A stretch of 64,000 nucleotides of DNA from Emiliania huxleyi CCMP1516 (taxonomy: Eukaryota; Haptophyta; Isochrysidales; Noelaerhabdaceae). Where the stretch lies: contig NW_005196021.1 in the NCBI RefSeq assembly GCF_000372725.1, positions 216,351-280,350 on the forward strand, written 5' to 3'. The translations under genes were made by a program, and so were the position numbers. How positions within the stretch are numbered: position 1 is the stretch's first letter; every line of letters begins with the position of its first letter. Under the pieces are notes generated by a model. It ran no database searches, had not been told where the DNA came from, and worked only from the letters and a program-made list of their open reading frames with translations. This document shows positions 1 to 10,660 of this stretch, piece by piece.

Positions 1-90
1 CAATCCAGTACAGCCCACAGCGGCTAAACTGAAAAGAAACAGCCTGGGCACAGGATTGTGAACGCCCCGCCGAGAGGCTCAACAAGCTCC

Positions 91-2509
91 ATGGCCAAGG
101 CCGATAATGGGCTCTCACACCCCTCTCGCACCTCTTCGTTTGATTCGATTTCATCGGATACTGCACCAATCATCATGCGTGCGCGTAGCGTCAGGTTGAG
201 CAGGACGCATTTCGATGTTGCCATCGCGGTCTTTGCGATATTCTGCATGGCGGGCGTGGTCTTCGGTGTGTCGAGCCTCTACCCAATTCTCTACCAACAG
301 GGGCTATTTCACAGCTCGTGCTCCGCCGTGGAAAGCTTTGGCCAACACCACTGCTCGGAAGATGCGCAGCGACGCACAAAGTGTTGCCCGAGTCAGTTTG
401 TGATGTTCTCGCTCATCTCGTCTTCCGCCTTCTTCGCGATCGACGTCTCCGCCGCTTTCTGGTCCGCCTTGATCAGCCGAGATCAGCCGAGATCAAACGA
501 GATCAAACGAGATCAGCCGCAGAAGGGGCTAAACACCTGCCTCCCTCACCTCAGGGGAGAGGTGGCCGACGCGTGGGGCCCTAGACTTTGCACCGCGTGC
601 GCAGCAAGCCTCAGCTGCATCGGGTTCGTCGGCCTCGCCGCCGGCGCGTACCTGAAGCCCTACTTCTTCTTCCCCTCGGGGCAGTTACTAGGGCAGCAAC
701 CGCCAGCCGGCGGCGGCGGCGGTGCCTCCTCAGCAGAGTCACTCGACTCCATGTCCGATGCGATCACCTTTGGCGACCGACCGCCGCACCGCGCACGTAC
801 ACGCTCGCTGGCAAATGCCCACCCCTGCCCCCTCCTGCTCCGCCAATCTCCTCAGGCGCGGTCATGCTTCTCGCGGCTGCGGGCCCCGGCGTCTTCAACG
901 GCGCACTTGTCGGAGCTCACCAGCTGCTCGACGCCGCAGCTGACGGGGCCAGCCTCAAGTCGGCCCTCTCGTCCCTCACCGCCGCCGCCTTTGAGGCGTC
1001 CCACTCTCGCACCGCCTCCGCTCTCCCCGCTCGTCGCCTCCCTCACCACCTCACCACCTCAATACCTCACCAACTCGCCTCTTCGCCTCGCCCGCTCTCA
1101 CCTCTTCTCCTCCCTCAGTCTCTCGCCTCTCCGCCGCCCCCTCCAGGGGTCCGCCCTCGTCTTCGTCCTGCTCGAGGCGTGCGCCACGCGGCTCTACGCC
1201 ACCCACCGGGCGGCGGACGAGGCCCGTCAGCTCCGTGTCTCGCGCACCGCCATTGCGCCGAGGCGTGACATGATTGCGGTGTACTTGCAGGTGCATGGTC
1301 TAGTGGTGCCGAGCCTTGCGTGGGCGGTCCTCTGCGCTGCGGTGGGGACGGTGCTCTTCAGACAGCTCGAGCCCGCCAAGAGGCGCAGAGACAGCTCCAC
1401 GCTGCCCCTTAACTCGCTCGCCTCCACCTCGCTCTCCTCGGCCTCGCTCGAAAGCCAAGACCAAGACCCTCCCGCCCCAGCTTCCGCCGCGATGCCTCCC
1501 GCGCATCCGCCGCCGAGGCTCCTTCTGGTGCTGCTGCAGCCCCACAACATCGGCGTGGTGCGCCAGCCGCCCTTGCGACGCGAGCGCACGGTGCCTCGTG
1601 TAGCAGCGCCCACGAGTGCCGTTACTTGCCGCCCCCCGCCCGCAGATGGCCTTCCAGTCGCTCTACCAGCTGCAGAGCAACTTCTACCTGCAGACAGTGC
1701 AAGACTCGTACGAGTCGCTCCTCGGCGTCGAGTCCGCTGCCGCCTTCGTCGCCACCTTCCACGTCGCCTTCCCCGTGCGCAGCGTCACCTCCCCCCCTCC
1801 CACCCCACCCCACCCACCCCACCCACCCCCCCGCGTGTGACACGATCGCCACAACGGGCTGTGACATGGTTGCTCGCGAGCAGGTGAGCGGGTTCATCGC
1901 AACCTTCCCCGTGACTGCCATCCTCGAGCGCACAGACAGCCGGCCGCACGTGTACTGGGGCGCCATCGCAGCGAGCATCCTCCTCCTCCACCTCCTCTGG
2001 CTCCTCCCGTCTGCCAGCGCGCAGAGCTCGCCCGCACCGCTGCTCTCCCGTGGAGCCAGTCCCCCGCAACAGCCGTCTCGGACATTTTCCTCTCAGGCGC
2101 GCAGCTCGCCGTCTCGTTGCTCTTCGGGCCCGTGCGCTGCTTCTGTTGGGCCGCGTACTTCCACTTCCTCGCGAGCGACGTCTTCTACCCGCAGGGCGCC
2201 CCTCCCTGTTCGCCTTTCAACCGAGCAAGCAGCAGCAGACCCCCCCCCCTCCCCCGCTTCCCGACAGGCTACCTCGCGAGGACGCTCGGGTATAACAACC
2301 TCGTCATCGGCGTGATCGGGGCCGTCGGCCCCTACTTGCTCTCGCAGCGCGTTGCCGCCGCCTCCTCGTCTGCCCTCGAGGGCGAGACGGACGCCTACCT
2401 CTCGCTCCGGCTCCACCTCCTCGTCGGCACTGCGCTCCTCCCCCTCCTCCCCCTCCACCTGTTCCTTCGCGGCCGGAGGAAGGACCAGGAAGCGAGGGTA
2501 CGACTCTAG
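91..2509 (+). CDS. SLC43-like major facilitator transporter (multi-exon)
   Basis: Multi-pass membrane transporter, probably of amino acids or related solutes if the SLC43 (LAT3/LAT4) resemblance holds. The first ATG is at 91. Coding pieces lie in different frames, as expected with introns: a first transmembrane pair ending FFAIDVSAAFW (about 91-470), VADAWGPRLCTACAASL with a membrane segment (about 560-690), GAVMLLAAAGPGVFNGAL (860-1010), GSALVFVLLEACATRLYAT (1145-1390), a piece with SLYQLQSNFYLQTVQDSYES (1645-1775), GFIATFPVTAILER (1885-2015), and a last exon holding GYLARTLGYNNLVIGVIG that ends at the TAG at 2507-2509. NFYLxT and the Asp-x-x-GPR loop are SLC43-like (family knowledge). Exact splice sites were not resolved. 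The first intron holds tandem gatca-type decamers. Substrate is unknown; the MFS call is fairly sure, the subfamily less so. Confidence 0.7.
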
Positions 2510-3275
2510 GTAACCGACTCCGGCGCATTGAGGCGATCGGCCATATTTTGTTGAGCTCCGTTGCCACTATACGTGTCGGAGACATCCGCGGAGAGCGCTC
2601 TGACCCGTACTGTCGTCTGTTTCGTCCGCTCTGTTTCTCTCTCCGCGTGTACAGGCAAGACAAGATTCAGGTTCCAGCACAGAGCGAGAGAGTCAGACGA
2701 GAGCACGTGAGTCGTGAGTGAGAGCGACTTCTGTCGTAACCGCTCTCGTCGCTCGTCGCGTAACACGTGTCGTGAATGGCCTTATAAGACGAAACCCGCT
2801 TACCCGGGGGGCGGCCACCGGCCTCTGTAACATTCTGCCCTCTCTCACCTCTCTCTGCCTCTGCCTCTCTCTCGCGCGCGGGGCCCGGAGCGGCGAAAGC
2901 GAGGTGCCGCCCCGACAAAACACGCTAAAACAAGTATACACGGATCACGTACTCACGTACACATTATGTGCGGCGCACACACCTCGCGACCTCCGTGGGT
3001 TCGCATGCTACAGGGGTGTCGGAGAGACTAGGGAGAGACGTCACATGGGAACCACGTGCACGTACTGGGACGTCTGGCTAAGAGCAGGCGATCACTCCAC
3101 CACCGACCCCTGGGAGTGGGCGGAGGGGTAGGCACCACAGACTGGCACGCCGAACGGCGCAGCCACCACAGCCTGAGCTAGTGGTGGCCATGAGCGGTAG
3201 CGCTGTGCTTGCGCGCCGCCGCCAGACACGTGGCTCAGAGTCAGGTAACTGGCAGAACAAGCAGAGGGCAGAGGC
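2510..3275. other. intergenic, no gene seen
   Basis: No convincing coding exon on either strand. Short ORFs here are scattered and lack recognisable domains. It presumably holds the 3' UTR of the upstream transporter. Confidence 0.5.
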
Positions 3276-3825
3276 ATGGCGGCCGGAAGGAACCTGGAAG
3301 GAGCTGCCGGAAGCATAGCTCCTAGCTGTGCCACGCCGGGCATGGAGGCGCAAGGCGCGGCGGCGCGGGGTGCGGCGGCGCAAGGCGCGGCGGCGTGCGC
3401 AACGCAACCCACACGCGCCCCAGAGTACGCGCACGCGACCTGCAACCTCACCACTGCCCCCGGCGCCCCCGGCATCGCGACCGCCACCCCCGCCATCGCC
3501 GCAGGCATGCGCACCACCGCCGCCCGTGGCAGTGCGGGGCTCGCGCCCGGGGGGGCGACGCAAGGCACGGCAGAGCTTGGCATGGAGTCGCACGGCACGG
3601 CGGTGCCAAGCACGCCGGGCGTGTCGCACGGGCACGCTAATCCCGCGCACGGCACCGCGTTGCCTGCACAGGAGAGGGCAAGGGGGACAGCATGTCGGGC
3701 GTCTCGGGCTCTGGGGAGGGGAAGGGGAGGCGTCGGAGGCAACGGGGACAGCTGTGGAGGTTCTGGGCAGCGCGCGGCGAGACTCCGCCCCAGCGGCCAC
3801 GCGGCACGCTGGTGTGTGCCGGTGT
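3276..3825. repeat. low-complexity GC-rich block
   Basis: Imperfect tandem copies of a ggcgcggcggcgc-like unit (about 3350-3400) and related Ala/Gly/Pro codon runs keep several frames open on both strands. The predicted proteins are compositional (Ala, Gly, Thr, Pro) with no domain, so I read this as sequence bias and not a gene. Its right part overlaps the downstream end of the unknown minus-strand gene. Confidence 0.5.
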
Positions 3826-4807
3826 GCCTGTCGTAAGAGTCTCGGAAGCTTCACCTGGCACGGCATGGACCATCGTGCCCATCTGCATCCCGAGAGGCGA
3901 CGTCACGGGCCGCAGCGTCTTTCCGACGCGGAAGGCGAACAAGCTGCCCGGCGCGGAGGGGAGGCTGACGAGGCCCGGTATCTCGGCCGCCGTCTCGTCG
4001 CGCAGGACCACCATCTTCGGCCCTGGCGACCCCACCGTTTGGTTGATGATCCGGTGCGCTGGCCATGACGAGGCGTTGCTCGACTCGTTCCACACGCCGC
4101 CCGCGTGGCGGTTCGCGGGCACCGTCGCGCCGACGACCTGCAGCCGGGGAGTCGCCGGGGTGAGCAAACCTCTGGCCGAGGTGCGACGCCCGCACCCGCC
4201 GGCGAGGGGAGGGTCTCTGCACGCGCTCTCTCCCCCGCAGCAGCAGCGGCGCTGGGTGTGCGCTGAGGATCGCCCAGAGTGGTGCGTGAGGGCGAGCAAC
4301 GGCGCATGAGTGGGTGTGCGCACGCACCACTCTGATGCGTGTGGCGGCCACGAGGATCCCCCACTTTTGGCATCGTGCGCAAAAGTGCTGCCGAAAGGCA
4401 GGCGAGGTAGGCTCGACAAAGTCGCAGAGCTGGGAGCCACCGGAGAGCTCCTGGCCCCAGCAGGTGGAGGGCAGCTTGCGCTTGCGCGTGACGGCAAAGG
4501 CCTCCTCCCACTCCCTTGGGGAGTCCTCCCCACCCTGCCTGCTCAGTCCTCCGCTCAGTCCGCCGGCAGAGGAGTATATGGGTCGGGGCGGCGGGGGATG
4601 CGAGGGATCACGGTTTGAGTGCTGCGGGGGAGGTGGAGGTGGAGGCGGCGGCGGAGGAGGCGGCGGCGGCGGTGGCGACGGTGGCGGCGCATCGGATGCC
4701 CCCCGCTCGGCGGCCGATGCCTCTTTTGCGGTTACAACCGCAGGCACCGAGGAAAGCCCACAGCTCGCACTTCGCACATACGATCTGTCTTGAGGCAGTT
4801 TTAACAT
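3637..4807 (-). CDS. unknown protein with Cys-rich segment, two exons
   Basis: I do not recognise the family. Exon A (about 4620-4346) encodes a proline run, then a basic RKRK stretch and a Cys/His cluster with CWGQ, CDFVEPTSPAFRQ and HFCARCQKWG, suggestive of a small zinc-binding module. Exon B starts at about 4139 after a CTGCAG acceptor and reads VVGATVPANRHAGG, NQTVGSPGPKMVVLRDE and FRVGKTLRPVT; GIL|GTGGCC to CAG|GTCGTC keeps the frame. After about 3850 the frame is low complexity, so the true 3' end may be earlier. The open frame begins at an ATG supplied by the left arm of the palindromic element at 4777-4886, so the start is uncertain. Possibly a DNA-binding protein (inference only). 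Confidence 0.4.
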
Positions 4808-4886
4808 TTTCGAAGAAATTACGCTCGTTAAAATTGCTAAAATCTCATTACGGGAATGTTAAAACTGCCTCAAGACAGATCCTATG
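4777..4886. repeat. 110-bp palindromic (fold-back) element
   Basis: Arms 4777-4812 and 4851-4886 are reverse complements over 36 bases with three mismatches, including a perfect 26-base core (atctgtcttgaggcag and on). The 38-base loop is AT-rich, unlike the GC-rich surroundings. Each arm supplies an ATG that opens the same peptide start, MLKLPQDRSYV, one on each strand. Consistent with a tiny MITE or a strong hairpin; no target-site duplication was recognised. Confidence 0.75.
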
Positions 4887-5177
4887 TGTTTGCAGCGAGA
4901 GCTCTCCCCTTTCTAATAAGAATTCTAATAAGCTGGGAGAGAATAGGTAGCGCGAATCCGCCAGGATTCTCGCCAGCTCTGCTGAGGGGTGGTGCTGGGC
5001 TTCGTGCGGCGCTCGCCCTGCAGGCCGTAGGCCGCTGTGCCACATCATCTACTTCACATCACGAGGCGTCGAAGCTAATGAGATTCAGTCCCAATTATTG
5101 GCAGACTTGCGCCCGTCGGCGCATTCGAGTGTCTGCCCTTCATCGCTCGCACGCCTCGCCATCACCTCTCAGTCGCC

Positions 5178-6605
5178 ATGGCCCTCACCGTGAGCACGGA
5201 TGCCATCATTGAGAAGCTGTCTGGCACGGCTGGAGCCGATTCGCAGGTGCACAGTATAACAAGCGGGCAGATCATCGTGTGCGTGGGTGGCAGAGTCGTC
5301 GATGGTGGGACAAAGCAGTTCACCGTCAAAGTGATGCACCCAGACGCGACGGCAGCGCAGGCCGCGGAGCTGGCACGGCCGATCATCAAAGGGCTGCTGG
5401 GGCAGGCGGTGACAGCGGGGGAGACCGCCGCCGCCCAGGAAGCCGAGAGGGAGCACTTGCAAGACACCAAGGTGTTCTCCGCTAATCAGCTGGGCAGGAT
5501 CTTTACCGGTTGGGCCGGATGGCTGGATACCCTCCGGGCCAACAAGATGCTCGAGGCCGACGAAGAGCGCCGTGACGAGGTCGCCTCGGCGCAGGTCAAG
5601 ATATCAGGTGCCAACGAGGCACTGAAAATGTTCCGTAAGCTGCCACAGTGCAAGGAGGCAGAGGAAGGCCACGTCGTCACGGCTGAAGTTCTCAAGGTGG
5701 CAGACGAGATGCCGGCGTTCGGTGCAGCATCGATCGCCACCAGCACGAGAATCCAAATGTTCTTTGGTGCGCTCAACGCCGTCATCCTCAGCGAACGGCA
5801 CAGCGCGATGCTGGAAGAGATTGCCGGGAAGGATAGCGTTTCGGTGGATGAGATGCAAACCTTCCTCGCTCGGCTCGGCGAGTCATTCAAAGTACCTGTC
5901 ACGCCAGAGCCACTGCCATCGACCGCATTCCAAGCGCTCATGCGGCGCGTCAGGCTCGGCGGCCAAGCTGACGACTTCCGCGCGAAGGCCGTCTGTCTGG
6001 TATGCGAGTCAGAGCAACAAAAGGTCGCCCTCGAGGACCATGACATATTCGAGGCGCTCCTCGCCGAATGGATGGCGTCAGGCCTCGAAAACTTCCAAGA
6101 AGCGTCGCTGGCCGCCCTGGCCGCCGGCCCTGCCATGTCAGCCACCGACGCAGCCTGCTTCATCGTCAGATGCAAGTCCGCGAAGCAGGCCGCACTGGCC
6201 CGCACAACACAAGCTGCTCAAGTGCCCACGCCCGCGGCGGCGAACCCGCCGATGAGCATCTTCATCCGTGCTCCCGTCGACGGAGCGAAAGAAGAGGGCA
6301 CAGAGGATTCGGCAACGGCGGTCGCCGCAGCGGCGCAGCGGATTGCGGCCTCCCGCGAGCAGACCGGCGTCTTAAACGGCCTTGCTCGCATAGCCGAGTT
6401 GGACGCATCGCCAACGGGCCTAGCCTCGCTCACACGAGAGCTCGACTCGAGAGGTGCGCGCCTCCCAGACCTAGTCCGGCTAGTGAGCGCGGACGCTGCG
6501 AGTATCTCAAACCTGGCTAGCACCATGTCAGCCGACTCTCAATTCATTGCGAACGTGAGAGCGATCCGTGGCGCAAGAGAGTTTGTTTTGTTGACGTTAC
6601 GTTAG
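5178..6605 (+). CDS. intronless orphan protein, 475 aa
   Basis: A clean ATG-to-TAG frame without introns. The protein is soluble, largely helical in appearance, and without signal peptide or membrane segment. It starts MALTVSTDAIIEKLSGTAGA, has a long central region (LGRIFTGWAGWLDTL, MFFGALNAVILSERH, SVSVDEMQTFLARLGESF) and an Ala-rich C-terminal third with heptad-like stretches. Codon use is less extreme in GC3 than neighbouring genes. I recognise no domain. Being intronless amid intron-rich genes and bordered by repeat sequence on both sides, it may be a recent arrival such as a viral or mobile-element gene, but nothing proves that. Confidence 0.6.
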   Translation: MALTVSTDAIIEKLSGTAGADSQVHSITSGQIIVCVGGRVVDGGTKQFTVKVMHPDATAAQAAELARPIIKGLLGQAVTAGETAAAQEAEREHLQDTKVFSANQLGRIFTGWAGWLDTLRANKMLEADEERRDEVASAQVKISGANEALKMFRKLPQCKEAEEGHVVTAEVLKVADEMPAFGAASIATSTRIQMFFGALNAVILSERHSAMLEEIAGKDSVSVDEMQTFLARLGESFKVPVTPEPLPSTAFQALMRRVRLGGQADDFRAKAVCLVCESEQQKVALEDHDIFEALLAEWMASGLENFQEASLAALAAGPAMSATDAACFIVRCKSAKQAALARTTQAAQVPTPAAANPPMSIFIRAPVDGAKEEGTEDSATAVAAAAQRIAASREQTGVLNGLARIAELDASPTGLASLTRELDSRGARLPDLVRLVSADAASISNLASTMSADSQFIANVRAIRGAREFVLLTLR

Positions 6606-6780
6606 GTAAACGTACTAAAGTATCTAAAGTACGACGTCTCAGTCAGCGAGAGAGAGAAAGGGGAAAGGGGTGTGTGTACAGAGATCGTCAGCATTGTGCT
6701 TGATGGTGAGTGTGTGTGTGTGTGTGTTCTCTCGAGGTTCTCGAGGTGGATATCCTTTGTTTGTGTGTGTGCGCGCGCGC

Positions 6781-6900
6781 GCTGTAGAGCTGTAGAGATG
6801 TAGAGCGCTCTGGAGCGCTGTCTGTAGAGCTGTAGAGCTCTACATTCGCCGCGGGACGATGTGAGTCGCCTGTAGAGCGATGTAGAGGCGCTCTACAACG
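6781..6900 (-). repeat. introner-like tagagc repeat, copy 1
   Basis: Made of ctgtagagctgtagag palindromic motifs around a unique core gggacgatgtgagtcgcctg. On the minus strand it matches copy 2 (7531-7735) over about 140 bases, so the two form a large imperfect inverted repeat about 630 bp apart. Confidence 0.7.
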
Positions 6901-7530
6901 TGAAATCTCTGCAACAAACTCTGCATGCACATGCACATGCACATGTGCACATGTGCATGCACATGCACATGTGCATGTGTGCATGCACATCGCAGGCGGC
7001 GAACGAGGCACGGTCGCTCTCCGACATGAGGCGCGTTGCACTTGTCAGTGAGTGCTGCCCTGGCCTTCTGTCTGCCCGCCCAATGGGTGGCAGGTGCCTC
7101 TGCTGCTGTGGCCTGCCTCACGGCTGCGACTGGCCGGCGCCTCGGCGCGTCAGCTCGGCTCGGCGTAGCGTCGAGGCGTAGCGACAGTGGCCAGCGCAAC
7201 TCGCCTGGACTCAACGCTCAGCCAGGAGCTCCCGCACGCGCTGGCGCGAGACATGGCGCATGCAACGCGTCTGAATGCTCGCCTCGCCTCGCGCAAATGC
7301 GACCGTCCTCGCAGCCGACAGTCCACCGCCTGCTAAAGAGGCACTGCGATGAATGCGGCACCGGCGACGCATGGCAGGCTGGTCATGACGCAGTCATAGG
7401 GTGTCGTGTGCGTCAGAGTGACTCTCTGTGTGTCAGGGATAGTCAAGGCCGTCCATCAGAGCTCCAGTAAGCTCGGAGACACCCCATTAGCGCGGCTCGA
7501 CCTCTTTGAGTCACTGCCTTCCCGGCGGTT

Positions 7531-7735
7531 TGGCTGTAGAGCCTCTACAACCAACTCTACAGCAAAATCGCGCTCTACATCGCTCTACAGGCGACTCACA
7601 TCGTCCCGCGCCGGATGTAGAGCTCTACAGCTCTACAGCGCTCTCCGGCGCTCTCCAGCGCTCTACATCTCTACAGCTCTACACAGCGCTCTACACTCTA
7701 CATCCTCTACATCCTCTACACCCTCCCTCAGGTAC
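7531..7735 (+). repeat. introner-like tagagc repeat, copy 2, with acceptor-like end
   Basis: Same family as 6781-6900 (inverted) and 10487-10583 (minus strand). It ends ctctacaccctccctcag, the same end that acts as intron acceptor in copy 3. Whether this copy is spliced is unknown, as the flanking exon is not recognisable. Confidence 0.65.
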
Positions 7736-8271
7736 TCGAGTAGCGCCTTGCCGTACCTCGTGTGTATATGTCATCTGCGACGGGAAGAAGCATGCTTGGG
7801 AATTGTCTACAGAAAGAACTGAACCCCTCAAACGTGTGTTGCCGCCGCGTGCCACAAATCAGACTTTAGTCTGTCAGACACACAAGCGCCGGGATTGCGT
7901 GCCACAGATCTGGACGGACAAGCGCCGGGGTTGATCGACACTGTGGGTGCCGCGATGCGTTTGCCCACACACCCTCCCTGCAGGCCCAACCACTCCCCGC
8001 TCCTCGCCCCGGCCGCTCCTCCTCAGAGGCAGATTTGTATATTACCGAGTACCGAGGGCGGGCGGGGGGGGGGGGGCATGCTCTGGTTTTGCTGCGCGGA
8101 GCGCGGTGCCACACACGCGCGGGGGTGTGTACGGTGCGGGTAGAGCCGGCAGAACGGAAAGACGAGCTCTTTTACCTTTTTATGGCCGCTCTGCCCTCTG
8201 CGCGTGTCGCTTAAAACCGCGCGAAAAACACACGCACACACCACCACTCTCTCACACCGGCCCTCCTCCGC

Positions 8272-9438
8272 CTACGCTCGACTTGGACTATACACGAGTG
8301 GCCGCTCACCAGACCGTCTCTCTGTCTCACTGCCCCCCGGGTCGTAAAACACGTGGTTGCCTGCGCGCACCCCAGAGTAGCCCGTGGCGCCGGCAGAGAG
8401 CCTCGCGAGCAGCGAGGCCAGCCGGGAGAGGGCCAAGGGCGCGGCGAGGCAGAGCGCCCCGCCGGCCAGGAGCCATGGCCGCCACTCGCCGCACGCAGCC
8501 GCGGCGTCGGCCACGGGGGGCGAGAGGGCGAGGCTCGCCGCTGTCGGGGCGGAGGAGCCGTGGGAGGGCGAGACGCCGTCTAGCGCGTGGAAGTGGAGAG
8601 ACTCGAGCTGCCACTGGTCCGGCTCGCGGCGGAGGGTGAGGAGGCCGAACCGGCGTCCGAAGCGCAGGCTGCCAGGGTTGATCACCGGAACGCGGCCGAG
8701 ACTTGAGAGGCCGACACCGGCATGCGTGTGGCCGTGCACCACCGCCACGCACTGCCTCTGCAGCAGGCGCGAGTCCAGCAGCGCCGAGAGGTGGTGCGAG
8801 CCAGAGAGGATGGGGGCGCGCCGCATGCCCGGCGAGGAGGGGTTGTTTGGGTCGGCCGCGGTGACGACCGTCGTCCCGGCGCCTGCAGGACCGCAGTGGG
8901 GCAGCAGCAGCAGCGAGTCGCCTGGCCCCGGGCCGTCAAAGGAGGCCCCTGCCGACCCTCCGCCCCGCAGCGCCCGCTGCAGCTGCGCGTACCCCGCAGC
9001 GTTCTCGTCCTCGCTCAGCGGCCAGCCCGGCCAGACAGGGACGCCTTCCTCGGTGGCGGTGGCACTTCCGCCCCAGCCGGCAAGCCACAGCCCGGGCGCC
9101 AACGAGAGTGAGCGCGCGTGCGCGTTGCTGGTTGATGCCGAGCTGTTGCCGCCGCCGAAGCCGCTGAAGAAGCGCGGCGGGTCGTGGTTCCCGGGAGAGA
9201 AGACGAGCCGCGGCGCCAAGCTGCCGAGACCGTCGAGCACCCGCTGGGCCGCCGCCTCGTACCGCGCCTCTTCCTGCGCGTCGAGCGAGGCGGCCGGGGC
9301 GGTCGTCAGGTCCCCAGGGCAGAGCACGGCGTCGAGCTTGCCGAGGAGGTCGTGGCTGGAGAGCCAGGCTCGCAGCGCCTCGATGGCTGAGGTGTCGTCG
9401 TGCACATCCGAGGCGAGGAGGAGGCGGAGCATATACAC
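8272..9438 (-). CDS. calcineurin-like metallophosphoesterase, C-terminal membrane anchor
   Basis: Single-exon 388-aa protein. The two-metal phosphoesterase motifs are all visible: SDVHDD (residues 10-15), GD (42-43), GNHD (83-86), a histidine in LLLLPHCGP, and HGHTHAG followed by NPGSLRFG. The order and spacing fit the metallophosphoesterase fold used by phosphodiesterases and protein phosphatases. A hydrophobic segment near the C-terminus (about residues 320-345, WLLAGGALCLAAPLALS) suggests a tail anchor. The ATG at 9438 is followed by a second Met at codon 3, just before strand one of the fold, so little can be missing upstream. Substrate unknown. Confidence 0.85.
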   Translation of the reverse strand: MYMLRLLLASDVHDDTSAIEALRAWLSSHDLLGKLDAVLCPGDLTTAPAASLDAQEEARYEAAAQRVLDGLGSLAPRLVFSPGNHDPPRFFSGFGGGNSSASTSNAHARSLSLAPGLWLAGWGGSATATEEGVPVWPGWPLSEDENAAGYAQLQRALRGGGSAGASFDGPGPGDSLLLLPHCGPAGAGTTVVTAADPNNPSSPGMRRAPILSGSHHLSALLDSRLLQRQCVAVVHGHTHAGVGLSSLGRVPVINPGSLRFGRRFGLLTLRREPDQWQLESLHFHALDGVSPSHGSSAPTAASLALSPPVADAAAACGEWRPWLLAGGALCLAAPLALSRLASLLARLSAGATGYSGVRAGNHVFYDPGGSETERRSGERPLVYSPSRA

Positions 9439-9653
9439 ACATGCACAAGCGCTGCGCGCGCGTTTTAGGGGTGCGGCGGCGCTGCGCGCCGCTTGGGTCG
9501 ACCTCCTTCACAGCCTTGTTGTGTAGAGAAGAAGTACGCCGTGCGCTGGTCTGTGAGAGGTTGAGGTGCGAGCCCTGGAGGCCCTGGGAATGGGGGGAGA
9601 CTACCCGCGGGCCTAGAAGGCCCGCGCGCAGGGGGGTGGGGCATTGAGACCGG

Positions 9654-10646
9654 TCATGAATGAGTGCGCGACACGCATGTTGCGAGCAGCGTTGTTGATG
9701 TTCTGCGCGTCGCCACAGACGGCGGCGCGCGAGAGCTGTTGCGAGTGGTGCTGGACGAAGCCCCGGGCGCTGCCGGAGGCTGTGCCGTAGTCGGTCGGTG
9801 CGGTCGACGGCGCTCGGGCTGCCGACCTCTTTGGCTAAGTTGTGGATGATTCTCTTGGTTGGCGGCGCGATGCCGCCCTGGCTTTCGACGAGACAAATTT
9901 TGACGATTCCGTTCTTGACATGGAGCGCGTCGTAGTACTGTCCCTTGTGCTCCATCGCGCTGGGACTGCAGGTCCCGCCGATCTCACACATGTCGGCGAC
10001 ATGCCCCTCGTTGAGATGGAAAGTCGTCTGAGGGTTCGCCTTGTCACCGAGCACGAGCTTGCCGCAGGCTCGTGCACGGACCATGTTGGCCGTCGCATAC
10101 ATGGTGCCGTTGTGACGAATGTTGTGCTCGCACGGAAATGTCCTTCGATCCGTTTGCAAGCTGGTCGCCCTTCCGCATACCGATGGTGACTGTCTCACCA
10201 GCCGCCTCCTTGGCGTCGTACACGTACTTGGCGCAGGAAATGTAGTAGCCGTGGCGACGCTGCAGCGCCGTGGCAAAAATCTCCGAGGTGATTTTGGAGG
10301 AGTGCCGGCCGTCGGGGCAGAGGTCGAGCCACGCTCCCGAGGCGAACTGAGAGACGGCGATGAAGCGTGTCGCCCCCCGATGTTTGACGCCGTCTGGGTC
10401 GTCCATCTCGGCATCCAGCCGCTCGCAGGCGGCGAGGCAGCGAAGCCACCGCTCGTGCGACGCAATCTGAGCGAGCGTGCCCTGTTCTGAGGGAGGGTGT
10501 AGAGGATGTAGAGTGTAGAGCGCTGTAGAGCTGTAGGGATAGCGCTCTGGAGCGCTGTAGAGCTGTAGAGCTCGACATCCGATCTGACAAGTTTCTTTTT
10601 TCGTCTTGAGACGCGGCTCGTTGCTCCAAACCTTCCATCCACTCAT
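9654..10646 (-). pseudogene. unknown gene with frameshift and an introner-like intron
   Basis: Exon 1 starts at the ATG at 10646. An intron made of the tagagc repeat ends at the CAG at 10489-10487, followed by EQGTLAQIASHERWLRCLAA, a recognisably coding stretch with SQFASGAWLDLCPDGRHSS and YYISCAKYVYDAKEAAGE. Near 10140-10160 the coding signal jumps frame to HNGTMYATANMVRARACGK, LGDKANPQTTFHLNEGH and HVKNGIVKICLVESQGG, then fades at about 9820. The frame jump has no obvious intron, so this is a pseudogene or a sequencing indel. The PDGxHxSK...LQRRxGYYIS pattern recalls proteins of multicopy, possibly mobile, families in algal genomes (weak recollection). Its ATG lies only 15 bp from that of the divergent AP2 gene. 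Confidence 0.45.
10487..10583 (-). repeat. introner-like tagagc repeat, copy 3, acting as intron
   Basis: On the minus strand it runs from cggatgtcgagctctacag to ctctacaccctccctcag, the same right end as copy 2, and is immediately followed by coding sequence. This is the clearest case of this family as an intron. Confidence 0.65.
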
Positions 10647-10660
10647 TGAACGACCCGCAA

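Larger units (their letters stand above)
6606..8271. other. repeat-rich intergenic stretch
   Basis: Holds a (gt)n microsatellite (about 6708-6727), a (gc)n run (6770-6782), a self-complementary catgcacatgtgcac array (about 6922-6990) and two inverted copies of the tagagc repeat family annotated separately. ORFs here are short or made of repeat. The stretch after the second copy (7736-7934) might be an exon, since a ccctccctcag acceptor precedes it, but no protein family is recognisable. Confidence 0.5.

Noticed and set aside
7406..7934. Plus-strand ORFs over the tagagc repeat
   Set aside because: Most of their length is the palindromic repeat (LYSSTAL-type translation); the downstream part has no recognisable family.
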